A stretch of 64,000 nt of DNA. It comes from an uncultured Oscillospiraceae bacterium (GTDB lineage Bacteria > Bacillota > Clostridia > Oscillospirales > Oscillospiraceae). Made by a program: the position numbers and the translations under genes. Shown here piece by piece: positions 25,711 through 35,510 of the stretch; within the stretch, counting starts at the first letter, position 1, and every line of letters starts with the position of its first letter. The notes under the pieces were generated by a model. It saw only the letters and a program-made list of their open reading frames with translations. It was not told where the DNA came from and did not search any database. The DNA lies in NCBI GenBank assembly GCA_934631005.1, contig CAKTXA010000006.1:1-64000 (forward strand), written 5' to 3'.

Positions 25711-26652
25711 TTACTTCTTTCTGGCGTGGCGATAGGCCAGAACGATCAGCAGCATGGCGCCGATGACGACCTGCTGCAGGTAGGACGAGGCGTTGATCAT
25801 ATCCAGACCGTTGGAGATCAGGGTGATGACCGCCACGCCCAGCATCGCGCCGCCGAGCGTGCCGATGCCGCCCAGCGTGCTGACGCCGCCAAAGACGGAC
25901 GCCGACACGGTTTTCAGCAGCAGGCTGTCCGCCACGTCCGCGCGGCCCGCGGAGATCTTCGACGCGAACACCAGCGACGCCAGGAATGCCATCGCCGCGC
26001 AGAACATATACGTGAGGAACAGGTTCTTGCGCAGGTTGATGCCCGCAAAGCGCGCGACCTCGGGGCTGGCGCCGATGAGATAGATGCGGCGGCCCGCGAT
26101 GAGGTAGCTGAACACGAGCACCGCCAGCGCGATGGCCACGGCCCAGATGATGATCTGGAACGGGAAGAAGCCGCCGAGCTTGGTTCGGCCGAAGAGGCCG
26201 AACATCGTGTTGGGGATGGACACCGTCACGCCGTTGGACACGACGAGGCCGATGCCGGCGTACAGCGACTGCGTGCCGAGCGTTGCGAGCATGGACGGCA
26301 CCTTGAGGTAGCCGACGAGGAAGCCGTTGAATGCGCCGCACGCCATGGCGACGAGGAACGTCAGCAGCACCGCCAGCGGCGAGGAGAAGCCTGCCTTGCC
26401 GATGAAGATGCCGAGGAAGACGGTGCTCAGGCTGCACGTGGCGCTGATGGACAGGTCCATGCCGCCGGAGATCATCGACGCCGACATTGCCAGCGTCAGA
26501 AGGCCGAGCTCGACCATCTGGCTGAGCAGGCTCATGGTATTCGTCAGCGTCAGGAAGTGATCGCTGATGATGGAGAACACCACGAACATGAGAAGAAACA
26601 CAAGCGCAAGGACAAGCTCGTTCTTATGCGGGGATTTTTTCAGCTTCTGCAT
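25711..26652 (-). CDS. Sugar ABC transporter permease, RbsC type (a)
   Basis: 313 residues, strongly hydrophobic with about 8-10 membrane segments. The conserved SMISGGMDLSI (BPD_transp_2 family) and the C-terminal GGVSTLGGIGTLGGAMLG are present. It forms half of the membrane channel of the importer. The start overlaps the stop of the preceding permease (TAATG), so the two permeases are translationally coupled; they are probably a heterodimer. Confidence 0.92.
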   Translation of the reverse strand: MQKLKKSPHKNELVLALVFLLMFVVFSIISDHFLTLTNTMSLLSQMVELGLLTLAMSASMISGGMDLSISATCSLSTVFLGIFIGKAGFSSPLAVLLTFLVAMACGAFNGFLVGYLKVPSMLATLGTQSLYAGIGLVVSNGVTVSIPNTMFGLFGRTKLGGFFPFQIIIWAVAIALAVLVFSYLIAGRRIYLIGASPEVARFAGINLRKNLFLTYMFCAAMAFLASLVFASKISAGRADVADSLLLKTVSASVFGGVSTLGGIGTLGGAMLGVAVITLISNGLDMINASSYLQQVVIGAMLLIVLAYRHARKK

Positions 26653-27626
26653 TATTTCGCAGCCCCCTTCCCGCTCTTTTTCCTGGGTGCAAACTCACGC
26701 AGCGCCGAGGTGGTCACCGCGATGATGATGATGGCGCCGGTGGCAAGATCCTGCCAGTAAACAGGCACCTTGGCAAGCACCAGGCCGTTGTCGATGACGC
26801 CCAGCAGCAGAACGCCGAGCACCGTGCCGAGGATGGACGCCACGCCGCCGGAGAACTCCGTGCCGCCGATGATGGCGGCGGCGATGAGATCCATCTCATA
26901 GCCGATGCCGTTGGACGGCTGCGCGATCTTGAGCTTGGCCGCCGACACCGCGCCGCCGAGGCCCACCAGCGCGCCGAGGTAGCCAAACGCGAACAGGTAC
27001 ACGCCGGTCTTGCTGATGCCCACGCGCGTGGCGGCCACAAGGTTGCCGCCCACGGCGAGGATGTTGCGGCCGATATTCGTGCGGTAGAGGATCACATAGG
27101 TGATGACCGCCACGAACAGCCAGATATACACCGCCATGGGGATGTTGAACAGGACACGGGAGCTGGCGACCTTGGTGAACGCGCCGGACAGGCCGTCGAT
27201 CCAGTTGCCGTTCGTCAGATAGTAGATGCCGCCGCGCATGATGTTCATGGTGCCCAGCGTCACGACGATGGCGGGGATGTTGAGCTTTGCCACGAGCAGG
27301 CCGTTGAAAAGCCCCAGCACACAGCCGATCGCCATGCTGATCAGCACGGCCAGAACGGCGTAGCGGCCGTCGGTGGCCTTGACGAACGCGGCGCAGATCA
27401 TGTTGCACACCGCGAACTGCGCGCCCACGGACACGTCGATGTTGGCCGTGGTGATGACGATCATCATGCCGATGGCCATAATGCCGATGATGGCGTTGCC
27501 GTAGAGGATGCTGGTGATGTTGATGATGCTGAAAAACGCGGGCGTCCGGATGGACACGATCACGCCGATCAGAATGATGATCGCCATCAGAAGCAGCTCA
27601 CGGCCTCTTTTCTTGATAACACTCAT
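26652..27626 (-). CDS. Sugar ABC transporter permease, RbsC type (b)
   Basis: 324 residues with about 9 membrane segments. Signature regions are TTANIDVSVGAQFAV and FSGGVASILGTVLGVLLLG. The ATG has AGGAGG upstream. It is the partner of the following permease. A two-permease, one-ATPase layout matches the autoinducer-2/rhamnose-type branch of the ribose family rather than the single-permease ribose type. Confidence 0.92.
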   Translation of the reverse strand: MSVIKKRGRELLLMAIIILIGVIVSIRTPAFFSIINITSILYGNAIIGIMAIGMMIVITTANIDVSVGAQFAVCNMICAAFVKATDGRYAVLAVLISMAIGCVLGLFNGLLVAKLNIPAIVVTLGTMNIMRGGIYYLTNGNWIDGLSGAFTKVASSRVLFNIPMAVYIWLFVAVITYVILYRTNIGRNILAVGGNLVAATRVGISKTGVYLFAFGYLGALVGLGGAVSAAKLKIAQPSNGIGYEMDLIAAAIIGGTEFSGGVASILGTVLGVLLLGVIDNGLVLAKVPVYWQDLATGAIIIIAVTTSALREFAPRKKSGKGAAK

Positions 27627-27636
27627 ACTCTGCCTC

Positions 27637-29136
<1,500 letters not shown>

Positions 29137-29166
29137 CCCCTCTGTTCTTTTCTTCTTGCCGCTCCG

Positions 29167-29946
29167 TTACCAGAGCGTGTAGCCGCCGTCGATGTTGAAG
29201 TCCGCGCCTGTGATATAGTCCGAAGCGGACGAGGCGAGGAACAGCGCCAGCGGCGCGATCTCTTCGGGATCTCCCCAGCGGCCGAGCGGAACGTTGCGGC
29301 AGGAGTTCTCATAGAACCCCGGCGTCTGCTCCAGAAAGCGCTTGTTGATGTCGGTGAGGAAGAAGCCCGGCGAGATGGAGTTCACATTGATATGATATTT
29401 GGCCCACTCGCCCGCCATGCAGCGCGTCAGGCAGCCCACGGCCGCCTTGGAGCAGTCGTAAGCGCCGGTGCAGGCGTCGGCAAACACGGCCCGCGCCGCC
29501 AGCGACGTCATGTTCACGACCTTGCCGGACTGCTGCGCGATCAGAATGCGCCCGAAGTGCTTCATGCACAAAAACGTACCGGTCAGGTTCGTGCCGATGG
29601 TGGCGTTCCACTCCTCCAGGCTCGTGTCCTGCAGGGGCGTGGAGCCGCGCCCGAGGGCGGCGTTATTAAAGAGAATATCGAGCCGGCCGCAGGTGTCCAT
29701 CACGAACTTCGCGGCCTTTTCCACGCTGCTCTCATCGAGGATGTCGATGGGGCAGTAGTGGCAGACGGCGCCGGTCTCGGCGCTTATCTCGGCCGCGGCC
29801 TCCTGCAGCGCCCTCACATTGCGCGCCATGATGATGACCTCCGCGCCCGCGGACGCCAGCGCCGTGGCAAAGATCTTGCCAAGCCCCTGCCGCGCGCCGG
29901 TCACCACGGCGACCTTACCGGTCAGATCGGTTTTGAACTCCCGCAT
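29167..29946 (-). CDS. SDR family oxidoreductase (gluconate 5-dehydrogenase-like)
   Basis: 259 residues. It shows the classical short-chain dehydrogenase pattern: TGARQGLGKI cofactor motif, NNAALG, catalytic serine in NMTSLAARAV and the YDCSK tyrosine/lysine pair. It is an NAD(P)-dependent sugar or sugar-acid alcohol dehydrogenase. It sits second in the operon, between the leading Gfo/Idh gene and the ABC ATPase, consistent with catabolism of the imported sugar. Confidence 0.88.
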   Translation of the reverse strand: MREFKTDLTGKVAVVTGARQGLGKIFATALASAGAEVIIMARNVRALQEAAAEISAETGAVCHYCPIDILDESSVEKAAKFVMDTCGRLDILFNNAALGRGSTPLQDTSLEEWNATIGTNLTGTFLCMKHFGRILIAQQSGKVVNMTSLAARAVFADACTGAYDCSKAAVGCLTRCMAGEWAKYHINVNSISPGFFLTDINKRFLEQTPGFYENSCRNVPLGRWGDPEEIAPLALFLASSASDYITGADFNIDGGYTLW

Positions 29947-29964
29947 ATCGGCCGCCTCCCTGTC

Positions 29965-30999
29965 TTAAATGCGCTCGACCTTCACGGGCAGGCCCGTTTC
30001 GGCCGATTCCATAATGGCCAGCAGCGCCAGCGAAACGTTCGCCGCCTCGCGCAGCGTGACGTGGAATTCCTCGCCGCTGACGAGCTTGTCGATGAAGCTG
30101 CGGATGGACTCAAAGGCAAAGCCGCGGCACTTGTCGAACACGAAGTTCTTCACAAGGATGTCCTCGGTGATCATGCGCTTGTCGTCCGTGACCTGCAGCA
30201 GATCGTGGCTGGAGGCGTTGACGTCGAACTTGCCGTCGGTGCAAAGCAGGTTAAACTTGAAGTCGTTGACGTTCGTGTTGCCGTTCGGCGTGACCCAGGA
30301 GTTTTCCATATGGGCGATGGCGCCGTTCGAATATTTGATGGTGGAAAGATAGGTGTCCACGGTGTCGATGCCGAGGGACTTGAGCTTGCCTTCGGTCTTG
30401 GCGGCGTAGACCTCCACGGGGTAGTCGCCGATGACCCAGTTCATCGTGTCCAGCGAGTGGCTGCCGAGGAACCAGAGGATGGAGGACTTCGCGCACCACT
30501 TGAGCATATCGGTGGCGACCCACAGGTTGTCGTTCAGGCGGAAGTGGGCGCTCTTCGGCGTGCCGTATTTGCCGGAGGAGACGAGCTGCTTGACGGAGTT
30601 AAAGGGCGGGTTCCAGCGGTTATGCAGGTCGACCATGGCGCGCACGCCGTTTTCCTCGATGGCCTTGACCATGCGCATCACGTCGTCGCGGGTGGTGGCC
30701 AGCGGCTTTTCGATGATCATATGCTTGCCGGCCTGCGCGCAGGCCACAGCGATGTCAGCATGGGCAAAATCGGGCGTCACGATGGCGACGGCGTCGCAAT
30801 CGGACTTTTCCAGCATCTCGTGGTAATCGGAATAGACCTGCGAAATGCCGAACTTTTTGGCAAACGCATTCGCGCGCTCCAGATTCAGGTCGCAGATCGC
30901 AACGGGCTCCGCCCAGTCATGCTCGCGATAGATGTTTGCATGGGACTCGCCCCAGAGGCCTGCGCCCACGATCGCCATTTTGATCACTTTTTTTGTCAT
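29965..30999 (-). CDS. Gfo/Idh/MocA family oxidoreductase (2)
   Basis: 344 residues. NAD-binding AIVGAGLWGESHANIY, EKPLATTRDD and a C-terminal domain with WFLGSHSLDTMNWV identify it. It heads the ten-gene minus-strand sugar run (dehydrogenase, SDR, ABC ATPase, two permeases, binding protein, cyclase, dehydrogenase, DegT, and perhaps the class I aminotransferase). It is divergent from an SDR gene. Substrate unknown. Confidence 0.9.
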   Translation of the reverse strand: MTKKVIKMAIVGAGLWGESHANIYREHDWAEPVAICDLNLERANAFAKKFGISQVYSDYHEMLEKSDCDAVAIVTPDFAHADIAVACAQAGKHMIIEKPLATTRDDVMRMVKAIEENGVRAMVDLHNRWNPPFNSVKQLVSSGKYGTPKSAHFRLNDNLWVATDMLKWCAKSSILWFLGSHSLDTMNWVIGDYPVEVYAAKTEGKLKSLGIDTVDTYLSTIKYSNGAIAHMENSWVTPNGNTNVNDFKFNLLCTDGKFDVNASSHDLLQVTDDKRMITEDILVKNFVFDKCRGFAFESIRSFIDKLVSGEEFHVTLREAANVSLALLAIMESAETGLPVKVERI

Positions 31000-31031
31000 G
31001 CTGATTTCCTCTTTTCTTTGACTGCGATGGG

Positions 31032-31060
31032 TTTACATTTCGAACTTGCCTGTGTATACT
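31032..31060 (+). promoter_or_regulatory. Promoter of the SDR gene at 31113
   Basis: TTTACA (31032-31037), 17 bp, TATACT (31055-31060). Just downstream at 31066-31092 is TTGTCAGTACATTCTTAAAA followed by TGAATA, a weak relative of the operators at 32664 and 47442. Confidence 0.65.
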
Positions 31061-31112
31061 CGTCCTTGTCAGTACATTCTTAAAATGAATATAAAAACAG
31101 GGAGGAATTTCT

Positions 31113-31850
31113 ATGGATCGTACCGTTCTCATCACCGGCGCGTCCCGCGGCATTGGCGCGGCCACGGCGCGCGTGTTCGCGCAGGAGGGCTGGAACGCCG
31201 CGCTGCTCTACCGCTCGCAGCACGAGGCCGCGGCAAAGCTCGTCTCCGAGCTCGAAGCACAGGGCGTCAAGGCCGCCGCATACTGCGCGGACGTGTCAAG
31301 CCGCGAGCAGGTGCGCGATACCGTGCACCGTGCGGAGGATACGTTCGGCGGCATCGACACGCTTGTGAATAACGCCGGCATTGCCATCCCGCTCACGCGG
31401 CTGGTGGATTACACCGAGGAGAAGTGGGACCGCGTGTTCAATGTCAACCTCCGCGGGATGTTCCACTGCATCCAGGCCGTGCTGCCCGGCATGACCGCGC
31501 GGCATTCCGGCGCGATCGTGAACGTCTCGTCCATCTGGGGCATCACCGGCGGCGCCGAAGAAGTCCCCTATTCCGCCACCAAGGGCGGCGTTGTCACCAT
31601 GACCCGCGCGCTTGCCAAGGAGGTCGGCCCCGACGGCATCCGCGTCAACTGCGTGGCGCCCGGCATCATCGACACCGATATGAACGCGTGGCTGTCGGAC
31701 GAGGCGGTGCATACCATCAGCATGGCCACGCCCCTGCGGCGGCTCGGCCACGCGGAGGAGGTCGCGCAGGCGATCTGGTTCCTCGGCTCCGAGCGCGCGT
31801 CGTTCATCACGGGGCAGCTTTTAAGCCCGAACGGCGGGTATGTGATCTAA
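31113..31850 (+). CDS. SDR family oxidoreductase (FabG-like)
   Basis: 245 residues. TGASRGIGAAT, NNAGIAIP, the NVSSIWG serine, YSATKGG with the catalytic tyrosine and lysine, and a C-terminal GQLLSPNGGYVI fit the FabG-like group. Despite the resemblance to ketoacyl-ACP reductase, its place in the sugar island argues for a sugar or polyol substrate. It is the only plus-strand gene between 19 and 35 kb, converges on the PIG-L gene with a 6-bp gap, and has its own promoter. Confidence 0.87.
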   Translation: MDRTVLITGASRGIGAATARVFAQEGWNAALLYRSQHEAAAKLVSELEAQGVKAAAYCADVSSREQVRDTVHRAEDTFGGIDTLVNNAGIAIPLTRLVDYTEEKWDRVFNVNLRGMFHCIQAVLPGMTARHSGAIVNVSSIWGITGGAEEVPYSATKGGVVTMTRALAKEVGPDGIRVNCVAPGIIDTDMNAWLSDEAVHTISMATPLRRLGHAEEVAQAIWFLGSERASFITGQLLSPNGGYVI

Positions 31851-31856
31851 ACTGCT

Positions 31857-32564
31857 TTACGGCAGAAGGTGTTTGGTGCTGTACCGGGGGTAGACGTTAT
31901 ACGGGCGGAAGCCCTCGGCATACGCCACGCCGCACTGATACCCGCGATAGCGCGAGCAGGTGCGCACCATATCCACAAAGTCGATGCCGTCATGCTCCAG
32001 CATCCACTTGATCTGCGACTCGTGCATCGCCAGCGCCTGGAGCTTGCGCTCGATCTGGTTCGTGATGTCCACGTAGTGTGTGGGCTGGAAGTCCACGCCC
32101 GCGAGCGTGTCCATGAAAAAGACGGGCACAAAGCTGCTGTACGGCTCAAATTTTCTCGGCCGGTGGGCCAGGCCGGAGCAGAAGCTGGCGTTCGTGGCGA
32201 TGTGGCTGGTCTCCACGTGGTCCTGCATATAATCCTGCGGATTGTGGGTGATGATGACGTCGGGCCGGGTGTAGCGCACCACGTCCGCCACGGCGTCCAT
32301 GATCGCGGGGTCGTGGCTGCTGACCAGCATGTCGCCCACGTCCATGTTGAAAACTTCCTTGGCGCCGATGAATTTGCCGGCGTCCTCCGCCTCCTTCTCG
32401 CGGAGCTTCGCGAGCGGACCGGGCTCAATGACAACGTGCCCCTGATTCCCGTTCGCCACGTGGCACATATAGACGTCCGCGCCCTGCTCCACATATTTGC
32501 GCAGCGTGCCGGAGCAGGCGATCTCCAGATCGTCGGGATGGCAGCCGATTGCCAGAACTCTCAT
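31857..32564 (-). CDS. PIG-L family deacetylase (1)
   Basis: 235 residues. The zinc motif is GCHPDDLEIAC (HPDD) with a later HVETSHIATN (histidine ligand). PIG-L/LmbE enzymes remove N-acetyl groups from GlcNAc-type amides such as GlcNAc-inositol conjugates. The protein is nearly the same as the one at 44909-45619, about four of five residues by eye, with long identical runs such as THNPQDYMQDHVETSHIAT. It has its own promoter/operator (32640-32696), shared in design with the other module. It has no signal peptide, so it is cytosolic. Confidence 0.92.
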   Translation of the reverse strand: MRVLAIGCHPDDLEIACSGTLRKYVEQGADVYMCHVANGNQGHVVIEPGPLAKLREKEAEDAGKFIGAKEVFNMDVGDMLVSSHDPAIMDAVADVVRYTRPDVIITHNPQDYMQDHVETSHIATNASFCSGLAHRPRKFEPYSSFVPVFFMDTLAGVDFQPTHYVDITNQIERKLQALAMHESQIKWMLEHDGIDFVDMVRTCSRYRGYQCGVAYAEGFRPYNVYPRYSTKHLLP

Positions 32565-32639
32565 AATCGTTCACCTCAGTCAAGTCTCGCAGCGCCGCGC
32601 CCGCACCCGGGCAGATCATGCGCCGCCTTCTATACCTGC

Positions 32640-32696
32640 ATGATAGGACGAAGCGGGCACGTTTGTCAATAGCATTCGTAAAGTATTTTTATGAAT
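32640..32696 (-). promoter_or_regulatory. Leftward promoter and palindromic operator for PIG-L (1)
   Basis: On the minus strand: TTGACA (complement of 32664-32669), 18 bp, TATCAT (complement of 32640-32645). Immediately upstream lies the imperfect palindrome ATTCGTAAA-N5-TTTATGAAT (32674-32696). The 19-bp string TGTCAATAGCATTCGTAAA here recurs at 47442-47460 with one mismatch. Confidence 0.7.
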
Positions 32697-32850
32697 AGAA
32701 CAAAGATGGTTAGAATTGACCAACTTCATTCCGACGTTTTTGTCTATTATGCCAGCTCAAATTTGCTATTTTTTTGGAGTTTGTATATTTATTTTACGAA
32801 CATATGCCCGTACACGTCGATTTTTATCACATCGCCGCGCCATCCAAAGG

Positions 32851-33275
32851 CTTCCCCTTGAGGGGCCGATTCCCCCTATCAGGGGGAAATGTCCCGAAGG
32901 GACAAAGAGGGTAGGGATAGCTGTCGCCGTAGGCGACTGATAAGGAGGAGCGTTGTACGTTCTGAGCACTAAAAAGGCTTCCCCTTGAGGGGAAGCTGTC
33001 GGCGCAGCCGACTGATGAGGAGGAGGGTGGTACGTTCTGAGATGTCGCCACGTTTCAGAGCCGAAACGCGCAGCATCTCAAAAGCTTTCGGCCTCCTCCT
33101 CTTTCGTCGCTTCGCGCCACCTTCCCCTCAAGGGGAAGGCTTTGGGTTTTGCATCGCCCCTTGCCTCCCCCTATGGGGGAGGTGGCCGAGCGAAGCGAAG
33201 GCCGGAGATGGTACGTGTAGACCCTCTCAGTCGCCTGCGGCGACAGCTCTCCCAAAGGGAGAGCCAAGGCGTCGT
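32851..33275. repeat. Tandem intergenic hairpin repeats with a nested 53-bp module
   Basis: The 767-bp gap between PIG-L (1) and Gfo/Idh (3) has no gene. A unit beginning GGCTTCCCCTTGAGGGG and ending GTACGTTCTGAG occurs twice in tandem, at about 32850-32962 and 32971-33042. The first copy is interrupted by the 53-bp module (32866-32918) also present at 15924-15976. Further right, a reverse-oriented related arm (CCTTCCCCTCAAGGGGAAGG near 33119-33139), a CTCCCCCTATGGGGGAG hairpin (33167-33181) and a CTCTCCCAAAGGGAGAG hairpin (33247-33263) continue the series. Confidence 0.7.
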
Positions 33276-33288
33276 GCGAACCGGCAAA

Positions 33289-33322
33289 AAACAGGCGCAG
33301 GGCTTTTGCCCTGCGCCTGTTT
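33289..33322 (-). terminator. Bidirectional terminator after Gfo/Idh (3)
   Basis: A 15-bp perfect stem (AAACAGGCGCAGGGC with its complement), TTTT loop, and TTTTTTGCC following on the minus strand, 10 nt past the stop codon at 33332. Confidence 0.88.
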
Positions 33323-33331
33323 CCCTTTTCT

Positions 33332-34342
33332 TTACTTCGCGATCAGCCCGCCCGCGGTCTCGATCTCTTTTTTGACCAGCTGGACGGACTTTACGGCCTC
33401 TTCCAGCGTGGCAACGGCAAGCGGGTGCTCGCCCTTGACACCTTCGAGGAAATATTTGAGCTCGTTATAATACCCTCCGAGCGAGGAGATATTGCCGCCC
33501 ACGGCGTTGTCGCCGTGATACTGCGGCTCGATCACCGGCTGGTACGGCTCGCCGCCGTAGGGGTACACCGTGATCGCGCCGCCCGCGAACACGACCGTCG
33601 CCTTTTCAAAGCGCACGCGGTACGTCGCGGTGAACGGGAACGTCGCGGGGTAATCCCAGCCTGCCTCGACCGACACGGCCACGTCCTTGCCATAGCCGTA
33701 CAGCGCGCTGATCTCCTGAATGACGCCGTCTGCGTCGCGGCTGGCCACCGCCTGCACGCTGTCCGGCTCGCCGAGCAGATACCGGACAAAGTCCACGTCG
33801 TGCACGTGCATATCCACGGCCACGCCGCCGCTCAGCTCCACCTTGTGCAGCCACCCCTCGCTCGCCCATGTGGGCTTCGCGCTCAGGCGCTGGAACGCGC
33901 CGGAGAGGAATTTGCCGAACTCGCCGCGCACCGTCACGTCCTTGAGCCAGACGTATTCGTCCCACAGGCGGATGACCTGCCCCACCTGCACTTTGCTGCC
34001 CGTCTCGCGCTCGGTCTCGAGCAGGAGGGCCATCTCATCGTCGCGGATGCAGACGGGCTTTTCCAGAAACACATCCCGGCCCTTTTTCATCGCCTGCACG
34101 GCGTGCTGTGCGTGCAGATGCGTGGGCAGGCAGATGTCGATGACGTCCACGTCGGCCTTTTCGATCATATCCGCCGCCGTGTTGTAAATTTCAGCGCCGC
34201 ACGCGTCTGCGAGCTTTTTCGCAAATTCCGGCCGCACGTCGGCCACCGCCGTGACCTGTACGCCCAGCTCCGCCAGCGCGCGGTAGCACGCCGCGTGCAT
34301 ATCGCCCATAAAGCCGCAGCCGGCAAGACCAACTCGGATCAT
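33332..34342 (-). CDS. Gfo/Idh/MocA family oxidoreductase (3)
   Basis: 336 residues from ATG 34342; a GTG three bases earlier overlaps the upstream stop. It shows GLAGCGFMGDMHAACYRAL, EKPVCIRDDEMALLLE, and the VAVDMHVHDVDFVRYLLGEP segment with paired histidines typical of sugar-oxidising members. It is clearly paralogous to the 45643-46647 protein (matching N-termini, VDMHVHDVDFVR, and the C-terminal EIETAGGL). One-base overlap with the isomerase upstream (TGATG) makes a two-gene operon: TIM-barrel isomerase plus dehydrogenase, a pair also seen in inositol and 3-keto-glycoside pathways. Confidence 0.92.
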   Translation of the reverse strand: MIRVGLAGCGFMGDMHAACYRALAELGVQVTAVADVRPEFAKKLADACGAEIYNTAADMIEKADVDVIDICLPTHLHAQHAVQAMKKGRDVFLEKPVCIRDDEMALLLETERETGSKVQVGQVIRLWDEYVWLKDVTVRGEFGKFLSGAFQRLSAKPTWASEGWLHKVELSGGVAVDMHVHDVDFVRYLLGEPDSVQAVASRDADGVIQEISALYGYGKDVAVSVEAGWDYPATFPFTATYRVRFEKATVVFAGGAITVYPYGGEPYQPVIEPQYHGDNAVGGNISSLGGYYNELKYFLEGVKGEHPLAVATLEEAVKSVQLVKKEIETAGGLIAK

Positions 34343-35184
34343 CACAGCGCACCTCCCAGGATCCGCCCCATCGAAGCGGCGGTATTGAAGATAATTTGAT
34401 CGGACGCCTGCGCGTAGGCGGGGATCATCTCGCCGGTGGCCCAGTCGTCATAGCCTACATCGCGGAACGCCTGCATGACGGCCTTCCAGTCCACGTCGCC
34501 CGCCAGCAGATCGACGAACGCGTTCAGCCCGCCGGGGTTGCGGCGGAAGTCCTTGAAGTGCACCTTTTTGATGCGGCTGCCGAGAATGCGGATCCAGTGC
34601 TCGGGATAGCCCGCGTACACCACGTTGCCCACGTCAAAATACGCGCCGACGAAGGGGCTGCCGATCTTGTCGATAAAGTCCCGCTCCTCCAGCGGCGAGA
34701 GCAGGAGCTTGTTCCACACGTTCTCCACGCCGATGCTCACGCCCTCGGCCTCGGCGATGGGGGCCAGACGCTTCATCTCCGCCAGCGCGCGGTCATACGC
34801 CACATCATACGCAACGACCGGCCGCTCCGGCACGAACTCGACCGACACGCTGCCCGGCACGACCAGAATGGTGTCGGCCCCCAGCAGCTTCGCGATGCGC
34901 AGCTGCCGCACGGCGACGTTGTGCGCCTGCTCCCGTTCGGCCTCGTCGTCGGACGTGAAGGAATACGCCCAGTACAGGCTGCTCGCCACGCTCGGCAGCG
35001 CGATGCCGATGCGCGCGGCGGTCTCTTTCAGGGCCAGCACCTGCTCGTCGGTGGTGTCCATGGTCAGATCGCCCGCGGCATCCAGCGTCAGCTCGATGCC
35101 GTCGAACCCGGCGTCCTTCGCCAGCTGCATCGCCTCGGCGGCCGTTTTGCCGGTAAAGGACCAGTAACTGATGGATCTTTTCAT
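34342..35184 (-). CDS. Sugar phosphate isomerase/epimerase (xylose isomerase-like TIM barrel)
   Basis: 280 residues. The fold is recognised from MKRSISYWSFTGKTAAEAMQ, GFDGIELTL, GVENVWNKLLLSP, YFDVGNVVYAGYP and KVHFKDFRR, carrying the metal-binding Glu, Asp, His and Glu of the AP-endonuclease-2/UlaE group. Candidate activities are 3-epimerisation of keto sugars, isomerisation, or elimination from 3-keto-glycosides; the family is too broad to choose. It heads the operon with Gfo/Idh (3), divergent from an AraC regulator. AAAAAGGAGCG precedes the ATG. Confidence 0.85.
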   Translation of the reverse strand: MKRSISYWSFTGKTAAEAMQLAKDAGFDGIELTLDAAGDLTMDTTDEQVLALKETAARIGIALPSVASSLYWAYSFTSDDEAEREQAHNVAVRQLRIAKLLGADTILVVPGSVSVEFVPERPVVAYDVAYDRALAEMKRLAPIAEAEGVSIGVENVWNKLLLSPLEERDFIDKIGSPFVGAYFDVGNVVYAGYPEHWIRILGSRIKKVHFKDFRRNPGGLNAFVDLLAGDVDWKAVMQAFRDVGYDDWATGEMIPAYAQASDQIIFNTAASMGRILGGAL

Positions 35185-35210
35185 TGGGTCACGCTCCTTT
35201 TTCTGTTCTC

Positions 35211-35374
35211 AAGTAACCGCTGATCCAATCGGCAAGAGCCGTCAGCGAGAGATTTTGGCCCAAATGAAAGTTTGGAAAACGCAGGAATACTTTGTGTATT
35301 TCGCGTTTTTCAAACTGCACAGTTGGGGCAAAAGATCCGCTGAGGGCCGCAGGCGATTGGATCAGCGGTTACTT
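35211..35374. mobile_element. 164-bp foldback (MITE-like) element
   Basis: The two halves are imperfect inverted repeats over their whole length around a five-base centre (35291-35295). The outer 21 bp (AAGTAACCGCTGATCCAATCG at 35211-35231, reverse complement at 35354-35374) match perfectly. Inner arms match with scattered changes, e.g. AGTTTGGAAAACGC against AGTTTGAAAAACGC. There is no coding capacity. It sits between the divergent isomerase operon and AraC gene. A shortened relative is at 42239-42281. The letters of the end run one over a 20-base window but are listed only by position where longer. Confidence 0.85.
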
Positions 35375-35510
35375 AAACACTTTTACAAATTTTCTTATTT
35401 ACAAGCCCGCGTTTTTGTGCTTATATGTCTATTATAAATGCCAGGGCTGGTCTTTCCATATAAAATCAGCCCCAAGATTTATAAAATCGGTCACAAGGGA
35501 GGGATCGCGT

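Noticed and set aside
31113..31850. Assignment of the SDR as fatty-acid FabG
   Set aside because: No fab genes nearby; the sugar-island context and the weak family boundary argue against a firm fabG call.
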